DNA of 64,000 bases, taken from the NCBI RefSeq assembly GCF_008119785.1, contig NZ_VSFA01000030.1:1-64000 (forward strand), in the 5' to 3' direction. Within the stretch, counting starts at the first letter, position 1; each line of letters opens with the position of its first letter. The DNA is from Micromonospora sp. MP36 (lineage in GTDB: Bacteria; Actinomycetota; Actinomycetes; Mycobacteriales; Micromonosporaceae). The notes beneath the pieces are model-generated. The model was not told the DNA's origin. It saw only the letters and a list, made by a program, of their open reading frames with translations, and ran no database searches. The translations under genes and the position numbers were made by a program. Below are positions 53,272 through 62,497 of the stretch, in pieces.

Positions 53272-54414
53272 TCAGCCCAGTGCCTGCTCCAGATCGGCGA
53301 GCAGGTCGTCGACCGTCTCGATGCCGACAGACAGTCGCACGAGATCGCCGGGAACTTCAAGCGGCGAGCCGGCAGCGCTCGCGTGTGTCATCCGTCCCGG
53401 GTGTTCGATCAGGGACTCGACGCCGCCGAGCGACTCGGCGAGCACGAAGAGCTTGGCCCGGTTGCAGATCTCCACGGCGTGCTCCTCGCCGCCCGCGGCG
53501 CGGAAGGAGATCATGCCGCCGAACCGGCGCATCTGCTTGGCGGCCACCTCGTGCCCGGGGTGCGCGGGCAGGCCGGGGTAGATGACCTGGCCGACCTTGG
53601 CGTGACCGTCCAGGTAGGCCGCGATCCGCTCGGCGTTGTCGCAGTGCCGGTCCATGCGTACGCCGAGGGTCTTGATGCCGCGCAGGGTGAGCCAGGCGTC
53701 GAACGGCCCGTTGACCGCGCCCATCGCGTTCTGGTGGTAGCGCAACTCGTCGCCGAGCCCGCTGTCGGCGACGACCAGCGCGCCACCGACCACGTCGGAG
53801 TGTCCGCCGATGTACTTGGTGGTGGAGTGGACCACCACGTCGGCTCCGTGCGCGATCGGCTGCTGGAGGTACGGCGACGCGAAGGTGTTGTCGACCACCA
53901 GCAGCGCGTCGGCGTCGTGCGCGACAGCGGCCAGGGTGGCGATGTCGGCGATGCCGAGCAACGGATTGGTGGGCGTCTCCACCCAGATGATCTTCGTGGC
54001 GCCGGGGCGGATCGCGGCCCGAACGGCGTCCGGGTCGGAGACCTTCGCCGGGGTGTACGTCAGCCCCCAGCGCTCGGCGACCCGGGCGAAGAGCCGGTAG
54101 GTGCCGCCGTACGCGTCGTCCGGGATCACCACGTGGTCGCCCGGCTTGCAGACCGTGCGCAGCAGGGTGTCCTCGGCGGCCAGGCCGCTGGCGAAGGCGA
54201 GCCCCACCGGCCCGCCCTCCAGCGCGGCCAGGCACTCCTGGAGCGCGTCGCGGGTGGGGTTGCCGGATCGGCTGTATTCGTAGCCCTGCCGGGGCGCGCC
54301 GACGGCGTCCTGGGCGTAGGTGCTGGTCTGGTAGATCGGCGGGATCACCGCGCCGGTGCGGGCCTCCGGGTCCTGACCGGCGTGGATGGCGAGCGTCTCG
54401 AAGCCGTGACTCAT
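53272..54414 (-). CDS. metB: Cystathionine gamma-synthase
   Basis: A 380-residue Cys/Met-metabolism PLP enzyme: GYEYSRSGNPTRDALQECLA near the N-terminus, the PLP lysine in DVVVHSTTKYIGGHSDVVGG, and SLGGVESLIEHPGRMTHAS at the C-terminus. It joins O-succinyl- or O-acetylhomoserine with cysteine; cystathionine gamma-lyase activity is an alternative that cannot be excluded from sequence. It is divergent from the HIT gene. Confidence 0.87.
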   Translation of the reverse strand: MSHGFETLAIHAGQDPEARTGAVIPPIYQTSTYAQDAVGAPRQGYEYSRSGNPTRDALQECLAALEGGPVGLAFASGLAAEDTLLRTVCKPGDHVVIPDDAYGGTYRLFARVAERWGLTYTPAKVSDPDAVRAAIRPGATKIIWVETPTNPLLGIADIATLAAVAHDADALLVVDNTFASPYLQQPIAHGADVVVHSTTKYIGGHSDVVGGALVVADSGLGDELRYHQNAMGAVNGPFDAWLTLRGIKTLGVRMDRHCDNAERIAAYLDGHAKVGQVIYPGLPAHPGHEVAAKQMRRFGGMISFRAAGGEEHAVEICNRAKLFVLAESLGGVESLIEHPGRMTHASAAGSPLEVPGDLVRLSVGIETVDDLLADLEQALG

Positions 54415-54500
54415 TCCCGAGACGTTAGTCCGCCCACCCGTCCCATCGGATGGAACCCGGGCGCGAGTCGGCCGTCCGCCGGAGCGCCTACCCTGGCCGG

Positions 54501-54914
54501 GTGAGCGGGTGCGTGTTCTGCGGGATCGTGGCGGGCGAGGTGCCCGCGTTCACCGTCGCCGACGAGCCGGACGGGGTGGCGTTCCTGGACACCCGGCCGG
54601 TCTTCAAGGGGCACGTGCTGGTGGTGCCGCGCACCCACCTGGTCACCCTCGACACGCTGCCGACCGAGGCGATCCCGGGCTACTTCCGGCTGGTGCAGCG
54701 GCTCATCGTGGCGGTGGAGACCGGGCTGGGGTCCGGTGGGACGTTCGTGGCGGTCAACAACAAGGTGTCCCAGTCCGTCCCGCACCTGCACACCCACGTG
54801 GTGCCCCGGACGAAGGGCGACGGGTTGCGCGGCTTCTTCTGGCCGCGGACCCGCTACACCGACGACACGGAGGCCCAGGAGTACGCCGACCGGATCGCCG
54901 CCGCCCTGGCCTGA
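54501..54914 (+). CDS. HIT family nucleotide hydrolase
   Basis: A 137-residue histidine-triad protein. CVFCGIVAGEVPAFTV carries the zinc-type cysteines, VFKGHVLVVPRTH the first conserved block and VPHLHTHVVPRTKGD the catalytic HxHxH. HIT enzymes hydrolyse nucleoside phosphoramidates or dinucleoside polyphosphates. GTG 54501 gives the family N-terminus. Substrate unknown. Confidence 0.86.
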   Translation: MSGCVFCGIVAGEVPAFTVADEPDGVAFLDTRPVFKGHVLVVPRTHLVTLDTLPTEAIPGYFRLVQRLIVAVETGLGSGGTFVAVNNKVSQSVPHLHTHVVPRTKGDGLRGFFWPRTRYTDDTEAQEYADRIAAALA

Positions 54915-54990
54915 CCGCGGGACGGGCGGGTAAGGAAGCGGGGCCCGGCGGTGTTGCACAGGCTGGGAAAGCCAAGAGAGGAGTCCCACC

Positions 54991-55653
54991 GTGTTCCTTC
55001 GCCGCATGAAGGCCGAGATGATCTCTCCCGACCAGGCCCTGCCGGGCCGCGCCATCGCGATGCCGATCTCCGACCGGCACGAGGTGCTGCCGTCCTCGCT
55101 CAAGGGCCCGTTCCCCGAGGGCGCGCAGGTCGCCGTGTTCGGGATGGGTTGCTTCTGGGGTGCCGAGCGGCTGTTCTGGACCCTCCCGGGCGTGATCACC
55201 ACTTCGGCCGGCTACGCGGGTGGCTACACCCCGAACCCGACCTACGAGGAGGTCTGCTCGGGGATGACCGGGCACGCCGAGGTGGTCCAGGTGGTCTACA
55301 ACCCCAGCCGGATCAGCTACGAGGACCTGCTGAAGGTCTTCTGGGAGAACCACGACCCGACCCAGGGCATGCGCCAGGGCAACGACGTCGGGACCCAGTA
55401 CCGTTCGGCGATCTACGCCACCACGGACGAGCAGCTCGCCACGGCGCAGGCGTCCCGGGACGCGTTCGCGCCGATCGTGGCGCGGGCCGGCAAGGGCGAG
55501 ATCACCACGGAGATCGCCCGGCTCGGTGACTACTACTTCGCCGAGGACTACCACCAGCAGTACCTGGCCCCGACCAAGAACCCGGGCGGGTACTGCAACC
55601 ACGGCCCGAACGGGCTCAGCTGCCCGGTGGGCGTGGCCCGTACCGCCGGTTGA
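54991..55653 (+). CDS. msrA: Peptide methionine sulfoxide reductase A
   Basis: A 220-residue MsrA with the catalytic motif FGMGCFWGAERLFW (Cys54), TTSAGYAGGYTPNPTYEEVC and DPTQGMRQGNDVGTQYRSAI. It reduces methionine-S-sulfoxide in proteins with thioredoxin. The C-terminal GGYCNHGPNGLSCPVG holds two further cysteines for resolving the disulfide. GTG 54991 follows AGAGGAG. Confidence 0.93.
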   Translation: MFLRRMKAEMISPDQALPGRAIAMPISDRHEVLPSSLKGPFPEGAQVAVFGMGCFWGAERLFWTLPGVITTSAGYAGGYTPNPTYEEVCSGMTGHAEVVQVVYNPSRISYEDLLKVFWENHDPTQGMRQGNDVGTQYRSAIYATTDEQLATAQASRDAFAPIVARAGKGEITTEIARLGDYYFAEDYHQQYLAPTKNPGGYCNHGPNGLSCPVGVARTAG

Positions 55654-55671
55654 TCGACCGGGTGTCCGTTT

Positions 55672-55706
55672 CCGGGCCTGCGGTGTTTGTCACACCGTGG
55701 GCCCGG
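55672..55706 (+). terminator. Terminator hairpin after msrA
   Basis: CCGGGCCTGCGGTGT pairs with ACACCGTGGGCCCGG (two wobble pairs), loop TTGTC. It separates msrA from the NAGGN operon, whose promoter must lie between 55707 and 55856. Confidence 0.6.
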
Positions 55707-55856
55707 CTCACTCCGGTCAGCCGACCGGGCCCGGCGCGAAATACGGGCACGGCCTGCGCCCCACCGAGGAGCGGCCGCGCATCTTAGCAAAGACCAGACT
55801 CCCCGGACATCAGCTCAACAGGCGAGCTGGGCCGACCTCTGGCAGCATTGCCCGGC

Positions 55857-57641
55857 ATGTGCGGACTGGCTGGGGAGTTCCGTCATGACGGTTCACGCGC
55901 CGATGTCGCGGCGGTGGAGCGGATGGCGGCCACCATGAGTGACCGAGGACCGGACGACAACGGGATCTGGTCGCAGGGCCCGATCGCCCTGGGGCACCGT
56001 CGCCTGAAGATCATCGACCTGTCCGCCGCGAGCGGCCAGCCCCTGGTCGACGCCGCCGCCGGCCTCACCGGCGTCTTCAACGGCTGCATCTACAACTACC
56101 GCGAGCTGCGGGCGGAGTTGCAGGCCAGGGGGCACCGCTTCTTCTCCTCCGGCGACAGCGAGGTCGTGGTCAAGGCGTACGCCGAGTGGGGGCTCGAATT
56201 CGTCGACCATCTGGTCGGCATGTTCGCGGTGGCGATCAGCGAGCGGGACAGCGGGCGGCTGGTGCTGGCCCGGGACCGCCTCGGCATCAAGCCGCTCTAT
56301 CTGGCCGAGGCCCCGGGTGTGGTCCGCTTCGCCAGCACCCTGCCGGCGCTGCTGGCCGGCGGTGGCGTGGACACCTCGATCGACCCGGTGGCGCTGGCCC
56401 ACTACCTGAGCTTCCACAGCATCGTGCCGCCGCCGCGGACCATCCTCCGCGGCGTCACCAAGCTGCCCCCGGCCACCGTCCGGGTGTACGAGCCGGACGG
56501 CTCCCGCCACGAGCGGGTCTACTGGGATCCGTCCTTCACCCGGGCCGCCGAGCGGGCCGGTTGGTCGGCGCGGGACTGGCAGGACGCGCTGCTGGAGTCG
56601 CTGACCACCGCGGTACGCCGGCGGATGGTGGCCGACGTGCCGGTGGGCGTGCTGCTCTCCGGCGGGCTGGATTCCAGCCTCGTGGTCGCGCTCCTCGCGG
56701 GCGAGGGACAGTCTGGCCTGGCCACCTTCTCGATCGGCTTCGACGCGGTCGGCGGCCGGCCGGGTGACGAGTTCGTCTACTCCGACCTGGTCGCCAGGAC
56801 CTTCGACACCGGCCACCACCAGATCAGGGTGCCCACCGGCGACCTGGTGCCGCCGCTGGAGGCCGCCGTCGCGGCGATGAGCGAACCCATGGTCAGCCAC
56901 GACTGCGTGGCGTTCTGGCTGCTCAGCCAGGAGGTGGCCCGGCACGTCAAGGTGGTCCAGTCCGGCCAGGGCGCGGACGAGATCCTGGGCGGCTACCACT
57001 GGTATCCGCCGCTCGCCGGGGTCGACCGCGAGCGGGCGCTCGAGACGTACGCGAAGGCCTTCTTCGACCGCGACGCGGCCGGCCTGGCCCGGGTGCTCAC
57101 CCCGGCGTGGCTGGTCGGCGGCGACCCGGCGCGGGAGTTCGTCGCCGCGCACCTGGCCCGGCCCGGCGCGCAGACCGCGATCGACGCCGGCCTGCGGATC
57201 GACACCCAGGTCATGCTGACCGACGACCCGGTGAAGCGGGTGGACAACATGACCATGGCGCACGGGCTGGAGGCCCGGGTGCCGTTCCTCGACCACGAGT
57301 TCGTGGCGCTGGCCGCGAGCTGCCCGCCGGAGCTGAAGCTGGCCCAGGGCGGCAAGGGCGTGCTCAAGGAGATCGGCCGGCGGCTCCTCCCCCACGAGGT
57401 CATCGACCGCCCGAAGGGCTACTTCCCGGTGCCGGGCCTCACCCATCTCGAGGGCAAGCTCCTCGACCGGGTACGCGACGCCCTCACCGCGCCCGAGGCC
57501 CGGCGCCGCGACCTGTTCCGCGCGGAGTACGTCGACGCACTGCTCGCCGACCCGAACGCCGAACTGACCCCGTTGAACGGAAACAAGCTGTGGCAACTCG
57601 GACTCCTGGAAATGTGGCTCCAGAGCCACGGAATCGACTGA
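55857..57641 (+). CDS. NAGGN amidotransferase (asparagine synthetase-like, TIGR03104 type)
   Basis: A 594-residue class II glutamine amidotransferase plus synthetase: Cys2 as N-terminal nucleophile (MCGLAGEFRHDG), the glutaminase residues RGPDDNG and NGCIYNYRELRA, and the PP-loop SGGLDSS at 268-274. Followed by a GNAT/ATP-grasp synthetase and an M42 peptidase, it matches the conserved trio that makes N-acetylglutaminylglutamine amide, a dipeptide osmolyte. This enzyme amidates the dipeptide. The start must be ATG 55857 because Cys2 is catalytic; a TTG three codons earlier is not used. Confidence 0.88.
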   Translation: MCGLAGEFRHDGSRADVAAVERMAATMSDRGPDDNGIWSQGPIALGHRRLKIIDLSAASGQPLVDAAAGLTGVFNGCIYNYRELRAELQARGHRFFSSGDSEVVVKAYAEWGLEFVDHLVGMFAVAISERDSGRLVLARDRLGIKPLYLAEAPGVVRFASTLPALLAGGGVDTSIDPVALAHYLSFHSIVPPPRTILRGVTKLPPATVRVYEPDGSRHERVYWDPSFTRAAERAGWSARDWQDALLESLTTAVRRRMVADVPVGVLLSGGLDSSLVVALLAGEGQSGLATFSIGFDAVGGRPGDEFVYSDLVARTFDTGHHQIRVPTGDLVPPLEAAVAAMSEPMVSHDCVAFWLLSQEVARHVKVVQSGQGADEILGGYHWYPPLAGVDRERALETYAKAFFDRDAAGLARVLTPAWLVGGDPAREFVAAHLARPGAQTAIDAGLRIDTQVMLTDDPVKRVDNMTMAHGLEARVPFLDHEFVALAASCPPELKLAQGGKGVLKEIGRRLLPHEVIDRPKGYFPVPGLTHLEGKLLDRVRDALTAPEARRRDLFRAEYVDALLADPNAELTPLNGNKLWQLGLLEMWLQSHGID

Positions 57642-57643
57642 CC

Positions 57644-59467
57644 GTGACCGACACCCTCGCCACCGGCACGGCCCGTACCGACCGGGAACGGATGCTGGGT
57701 CGCCGCCGGGAACGCGTCGGACCGGGCGGCGACCCGGTCGCCCCCGGCACCCCCGAGCCGCGCGACGAGACCAGCTCGAACGGGGTGGTGCTGGACTGCG
57801 GCTGGGGCCGGCTGGTCTTCGGGCAGACCTTCGGCGAGCAGGTCGACGTCGCCGACGTGCTGCGTTCCGAGGCGGTCGGCGCCCGGGACATCTGCATCTA
57901 CCTGCGCGACCCGCACGTGCTGGTCTCCCGGCTGCCGGACGAGTTGTTCATCGACCCGTCGCTGACCTACCGGCTGCCGCTCGGCGAACGCCGGCCGGCC
58001 GCCGCCGCGAGCGGCGCGGTCTCCGGCCTGACCATCCGGCCGCTGCGAGACGCCGACGACGCGGACGCGGTGAACCGGATCTACGCCCGCAACGGCATGG
58101 TCACCGCCCCGGTCGAGGTGCTGGTCGCCAACGCCGCCAGCGACCGGTTCCTGCACCTGGTCGCCGAGGCGGCCACCGGCGAGGTGGTCGGCACCATCAC
58201 CGGCGTGGACCACGTCGCGGTCTTCGCCGACCCCGAGCGGGGCGCCAGCCTCTGGTGCCTGACCGTGGACTTCAACACCGCGCCGCCCGGCACCGGTCAG
58301 TCCCTGCTCACCGCGCTCGCCGACCGGCTCGACGAGCGGGGCCGGGCGTTCGTGGACCTGTCAGTGCTGGCCGAGAACTCGGGGGCGATCCGGCTCTACG
58401 AGCGGCTGGGCTTCCACCGCACCGGGACGCTCTGTGTGAAGCGGAAGAACCCGATCAACGAGCGGCTCTTCCTGCCCGCCACCCCGGAGGGGTACGACGA
58501 ACTCAACCCGTACGCGAAGATCGTGGCCGACGAGGCGATGCGGCGTGGCATCCGGGTGGAGGTCACCGACCCGCGCTGGGGTGAGCTGAGGCTGACCAGC
58601 GGCGGCCGGACCGTACACACCCGGGAGTCGCTGTCCGAGCTGACCTCGGCGGTGGCGATGAGCCGCTGCGACGACAAGCGGGTGACGCGGCGGATCCTTA
58701 CCCAGGCGGGGCTCTCCGTGCCGCGTGGCTGCACCGCCACCGGCGACGCCGACGACCTGGCCTTCCTGACGGACGTCGGCCCGGTGGTGGTCAAGCCGGC
58801 CCGTGGCGAGCAGGGCAACGGCATCACCGTCGGGGTGCGTATGCCCGAGGCGCTCGCCGCGGCGGTCGCGCTGGCCCGGCGGTTCTGCCCGGACGTGCTG
58901 ATCGAGGAGCTCCGCGAGGGCGAGGACCTGCGGGTGGTCGTCATCGACCACGACGTGGTGGCCGCGGCCGTACGCCGGCCCGCCCAGATCACCGGGGACG
59001 GGCTGCACGACGTCACCGAACTGATCGAGCGGCAGAGCCGGCGGCGGGCCGCCGCCACCGGCGGCGAATCCCGCATCCCGGTCGACGACATGACCCGGGA
59101 GGTGGTGGCCGAGGCGGGCTACCGGATGCACGACGTGCTCCCCGAGGGGCGGGTGCTCACCGTACGCCGGACCGCCAACCTGCACACCGGCGGCACCATC
59201 CACGACGTCACCGCCGAGCTGCACCCGGCGATCGCCGAGGCGTGCGTGGCGGCCAGTCGGGCGCTGGACATCCCGGTGACCGGGCTGGACCTGCTGGTGC
59301 CCGCCCCCGACCGGCCGGAGCACGTGTTCATCGAGGCGAACGAACGGCCCGGCCTGGCCAACCACGAGCCGCAGCCCACCGCCGAACGCTTCGTGGACCT
59401 GCTCTTCCCCGGCACCCGGGCGCCGCAGCGGCTCTGGTCGCCGTCCGGCACGGGAGGCGCCCCGTGA
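57644..59467 (+). CDS. N-acetylglutaminylglutamine synthetase (GNAT plus ATP-grasp, TIGR03103 type)
   Basis: A 607-residue fusion. Residues 130-275 form a GNAT acetyltransferase domain (IRPLRDADDADAVNRIYARN, ending in ENSGAIRLYERLGFHRTG), and residues 330-590 an ATP-grasp ligase (VVVKPARGEQGNGITVGVRM, LIEELREGEDLRVVVID, NERPGLANHEP). It would acetylate glutamine and join it to a second glutamine. GTG 57644 lies 2 nt after the amidotransferase stop. It overlaps the next gene by 4 nt. Confidence 0.88.
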   Translation: MTDTLATGTARTDRERMLGRRRERVGPGGDPVAPGTPEPRDETSSNGVVLDCGWGRLVFGQTFGEQVDVADVLRSEAVGARDICIYLRDPHVLVSRLPDELFIDPSLTYRLPLGERRPAAAASGAVSGLTIRPLRDADDADAVNRIYARNGMVTAPVEVLVANAASDRFLHLVAEAATGEVVGTITGVDHVAVFADPERGASLWCLTVDFNTAPPGTGQSLLTALADRLDERGRAFVDLSVLAENSGAIRLYERLGFHRTGTLCVKRKNPINERLFLPATPEGYDELNPYAKIVADEAMRRGIRVEVTDPRWGELRLTSGGRTVHTRESLSELTSAVAMSRCDDKRVTRRILTQAGLSVPRGCTATGDADDLAFLTDVGPVVVKPARGEQGNGITVGVRMPEALAAAVALARRFCPDVLIEELREGEDLRVVVIDHDVVAAAVRRPAQITGDGLHDVTELIERQSRRRAAATGGESRIPVDDMTREVVAEAGYRMHDVLPEGRVLTVRRTANLHTGGTIHDVTAELHPAIAEACVAASRALDIPVTGLDLLVPAPDRPEHVFIEANERPGLANHEPQPTAERFVDLLFPGTRAPQRLWSPSGTGGAP

Positions 59468-60638
59468 GCCCGGCGCCGCTGCCGCTCGACCTCGACTACC
59501 TGCGCCAGGTGCTGGTGGAGCTGTTGGAGATTCCCAGCCCGGCGGGACGTACCGACCACATCCAGCAGTACGTGGGCGAACGGCTCGCCGCGCTCGGCAT
59601 CGGCTCCACGCTGACCCGGCGCGGGGCGCTCAGCGCCAGCCTCCCCGGCCCCGGGCGACCGGCGCCGACCGGGCGATCGTGGTGCACACCGACACCATCG
59701 GCGGCATGGTGAAGCGGCTCAAGTGCAACGGCCGGCTGGAGCTGAAGCCGATCGGGACGCACAGCGCCCGGTTCGCCGAGGGCGCCCAGGTCCGGATCTT
59801 CACCGACGACCTGGACCGGGTGATCACCGGCCAGGTGCTGCCGCTGAAGGCCAGCGGGCATCGCTACAACGAGGCGGTCGACCTGCAGGGCGTCGGCTGG
59901 GAGCTGGTCGAGGTACGGGTGGACGAGCCGGTCGCCGACGCCGCCGGTCTGCGGGCGCTCGGCATCGATGCGGGCGACTTCGTCGCGCTCCTGGCCAACC
60001 CGGCGATCACCCCGAGCGGCTACGTCAAGTCCCGCCACCTGGACGACAAGGCCGGCGTGGCCGCCGTGCTGACCGCGTTCAAGGCGCTGGTCGACGCGGG
60101 CGTCACCCCGGCGGTGACCGCGCACCTGCTGGTCACCGTCACCGAGGAGCTCGGGCACGGGGCCAGCCACGGCCTCGACCCGGACGTGGCGGAGATCGTC
60201 TCGGTGGACGCGGCGGTGGTCGCCCCGGGGCAGCAGTCCCGGGAGGACGCGGCCACCCTGGCCATGGGCGACGGGGTCGGTCCGTTCGACTACCACCTCA
60301 CCCGCAACCTGGCGTCGATCGCCCGGGAGCACGGCGTCGACCTGGTCCGGGACGTGTTCGACTACTACCGGTCGGATGTGGCGGCCGCAGTCGAGGCGGG
60401 CGCGCACGCCCGGGTGGCGCTGCTCGGCTTCGGCGTGGACGCCACCCACGGGCACGAGCGCACCCACCTCGACGGGCTGCGCCACCTGGCCCAGCTGCTC
60501 TGCCTCTACCTGCAGAGCCCGCTGGTCTTCCCCGAGTGGGACGCCGAGCCGGCGGGCGAGCTGGCCGACTTCCCGTCGCTGGCCGTCCAGCCGGCCTCCG
60601 CCGAGGGTCCCCGCGAGGGCCCGATCGGCCTGGACTGA
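59464..60638 (+). pseudogene. NAGGN-system M42-family peptidase, frameshifted
   Basis: The third gene of the trio (TIGR03106 type). From GTG 59464 the first frame gives LDLDYLRQVLVELLEIPSPA and LSASLPGPGRPAP, then runs out of homology near 59665-59672; the -1 shifted frame continues with DRAIVVHTDTIGGMVKRLKC and stays open to 60638. Zinc ligands are intact in the second part (HTDTIGG, SRHLDDKAG, TVTEELGHG, GVDATHGHERTH). A single missing base would restore a protein of about 390 residues. Either a recent inactivation or a sequence error. A shorter protein from the internal GTG or ATG near 59679 would lack the N-terminal domain. Confidence 0.78.
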
Positions 60639-60640
60639 GC

Positions 60641-60696
60641 GGGCTCCGGGCTCCGGGCTCCGGGCTCCGGGCTCCGGGCTCCGGGCTCCGGGCTCC
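60641..60696. repeat. Heptamer tandem repeat, eight copies of GGGCTCC
   Basis: Eight perfect head-to-tail copies of a 7-bp unit follow directly after the M42 stop codon. It is not within a gene. A repeat of this kind is prone to slippage and is likely length-polymorphic. Confidence 0.9.
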
Positions 60697-60717
60697 GGGA
60701 CGAGGATGGCTCGGATG

Positions 60718-60736
60718 GCTACGAACTTGATGACGT
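60718..60736 (+). repeat. Left arm of a 19-bp inverted repeat flanking the SDR/TetR module
   Basis: GCTACGAACTTGATGACGT is the exact reverse complement of 62480-62498, 1.74 kb away. The two copies bracket the divergent SDR and TetR genes; the right arm contains the TetR stop codon. Confidence 0.7.
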
Positions 60737-60881
60737 GAACGACTCACCCGCCGTCACGCCGGTCGGCCCTGCCACGACGCACCGATCCGGCCTGGCGAGA
60801 GATGCGCGGATTGCCGCACGGGTGGCCGAGGTGGTGGCGGTGGTCGAGACCCGGACCGTCACCACCGCCCCGATCGGATTC

Positions 60882-61667
60882 TCAGCCGAGGCGCTTGGGC
60901 CCGAGGTAGCTGCCGCCGGTGGCGTCGATGAGGTTGGCGGTGAGCCAGGCGCTGTCCTCGCCGGCGAGGAAGGCGACCACGTTGGCGATGTCGGCGGGAG
61001 TGCCCACACGTTCGATGGCCTGGGAAGCGGCGACTGCGGCCTGGGCCTCGGGGCGGTCGAGGAAGAACGCCGTCTTGTCGGTACGCGTCGGCCCGGGGGC
61101 GACGGTGTTGACGGTGATGCCGCGCGAACCGAGCTGGTTGGCCACGTTGCGGGTCAGCGTCTCGATCGCGGCCTTGGTCATCGCGTAGGCCAGCTCACCG
61201 GGCAGGGCGATCCGGGTGACGCCGGATCCGATGTTGATGATCCGCCCGCCGTCGCCCATCAGCGGCAACGCCTTCTGGATGAGGAAGAACGGCGCTCGCA
61301 CGTTGACGGCGAACAGTCGGTCGAACGCCTGCGGCGTCTCGGTGTCGATGCCGCCGGCGGAGTCGTTGACACCGGCGTTGTTGACCAGGATGTCCAACCG
61401 GGCCTGCCCGGTCCGCTCCCGCAGTTCCGCCTCCAGTGCCCTGATCACGGTGTCGGCGTCGCCGTCGACGCCCAACTCGGCCTTGATCAGGAAGGCCCGC
61501 CCACCGGCCGCCTCGATCGCCGCCACGGTCTCCTTGGCGGCGGCGTCGTTGCTGGCGTAGTGCACGGCGACCAGCGCGCCGTCGGCGGCGAGCCGCTGGC
61601 AGATGCCCCGGCCGATGCCCCGCGACCCACCGGTGACCAGTGCCGTCCTGCCCGTCAGTGCTGCCAT
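60882..61667 (-). CDS. Short-chain dehydrogenase/reductase (classical SDR)
   Basis: A 261-residue SDR: cofactor loop LVTGGSRGIGRGI (12-19), NNAG with LDILVNNAGVND, the catalytic Ser near 148 (INIGSGV), and Tyr161-x3-Lys165 (YAMTK). The absence of an acidic residue at the usual NAD-selecting place and the basic loop hint at NADPH. Substrate unknown. It is transcribed divergently from a TetR-type regulator and is probably its target. The start is close to an AT-rich operator region. Confidence 0.87.
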   Translation of the reverse strand: MAALTGRTALVTGGSRGIGRGICQRLAADGALVAVHYASNDAAAKETVAAIEAAGGRAFLIKAELGVDGDADTVIRALEAELRERTGQARLDILVNNAGVNDSAGGIDTETPQAFDRLFAVNVRAPFFLIQKALPLMGDGGRIINIGSGVTRIALPGELAYAMTKAAIETLTRNVANQLGSRGITVNTVAPGPTRTDKTAFFLDRPEAQAAVAASQAIERVGTPADIANVVAFLAGEDSAWLTANLIDATGGSYLGPKRLG

Positions 61668-61679
61668 GCCCCAACCTCT

Positions 61680-61702
61680 AACTGTTTATCTGATAAGCAG
61701 TT
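61680..61702. promoter_or_regulatory. TetR operator candidate in the SDR/TetR divergent promoter
   Basis: A 23-bp near-perfect palindrome: AACTGTTTATC on the left and GATAAGCAGTT on the right, central T, with only one pair mismatched besides the centre. A second, weaker palindrome of CTGT...ACAG form follows at 61703-61721. AT content is far above the surroundings and includes -10-like boxes in both directions. This is the expected autoregulatory site for the flanking TetR protein. Confidence 0.6.
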
Positions 61703-61771
61703 CTGTTTATGTTATACACAGTGGTGGGCTCAGGCGTCAATCCCGATGCGGACGGCCCACGAGGAGGACCG

Positions 61772-62497
61772 GTGAAGGCCGAGGCGAGTGCCATGGACCT
61801 GCTCTGGGGGGACGGCGGGCGACGCAGCCGCGGGCCTCGGCCGGCGCTCAGCCCGGCGCAGATCGCCGACGCCGCGATCGACATCGCCGACACCGAGGGG
61901 CTGGCGGCGGTCACCATGAAGCGGGTGGCCGACCGGTTCGGCTTCACCGCGATGTCGCTCTACCGGCACGTGCCCGGCCGCGGGGAACTGGTCGCCCTCA
62001 TGATCGACACAGCGATGGGGCAGGCCCCGCCCGTCGACACCTCAGCCGGCTGGCGCGCCGCGCTGCAGGGCTGGGCGCACGATCTCCACACCGTTTTCCG
62101 GCGCCATCCCTGGCTCGCCGAGGCGACCACGCAGGTACGTGCCGTCGGCCCTCGCGAGCTGAGCTGGTTGGAGCGAGCGGTGGCCGCGCTGGCCGGCACC
62201 GGACTGGGCGGCCCGGAACGGGTCGACGCCGCCCTCGTGGTCATCGGACATGTCCGTAGCCAGGTGCAGGCCGAGACCGGCATCGCCGCCGACGGCGGGG
62301 TCCCGCTGGCCACCGGGCTGAACCAGATGCTGCGGAGCCACGCCGCCGACTACCCGGCGCTGGTCGAAGCGGCCGACGGTGGAGCCTTCGCTCCGAGTGA
62401 CAACGACGGATTCCAGTTCGGCCTGCGGTGCATCCTCGACGGCATCGCCGGGATCATCGCCGCCCGCCCTGATCCACCTACGTCATCAAGTTCGTAG
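61772..62497 (+). CDS. TetR family transcriptional regulator
   Basis: A 241-residue regulator. The helix-turn-helix lies at about residues 25-70 (AAIDIADTEGLAAVTMKRVA, then FGFTAMSLYRHVPGR), followed by a long all-helical ligand domain of the TetR_C type. GTG 61772 is preceded by GAGGAGG; the ATG at 61709 is further upstream and overlaps the operator, so it is unlikely. It probably represses itself and the SDR gene. The stop codon falls inside the right 19-bp repeat. Confidence 0.82.
   Translation: MKAEASAMDLLWGDGGRRSRGPRPALSPAQIADAAIDIADTEGLAAVTMKRVADRFGFTAMSLYRHVPGRGELVALMIDTAMGQAPPVDTSAGWRAALQGWAHDLHTVFRRHPWLAEATTQVRAVGPRELSWLERAVAALAGTGLGGPERVDAALVVIGHVRSQVQAETGIAADGGVPLATGLNQMLRSHAADYPALVEAADGGAFAPSDNDGFQFGLRCILDGIAGIIAARPDPPTSSSS

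Noticed and set aside
59242..59712. A separate 156-codon gene at the 3' end of the NAGGN synthetase
   Set aside because: The frame is just the start of the M42 gene read with upstream shadow codons. Its last 20 residues have lost the homology because of the frameshift.
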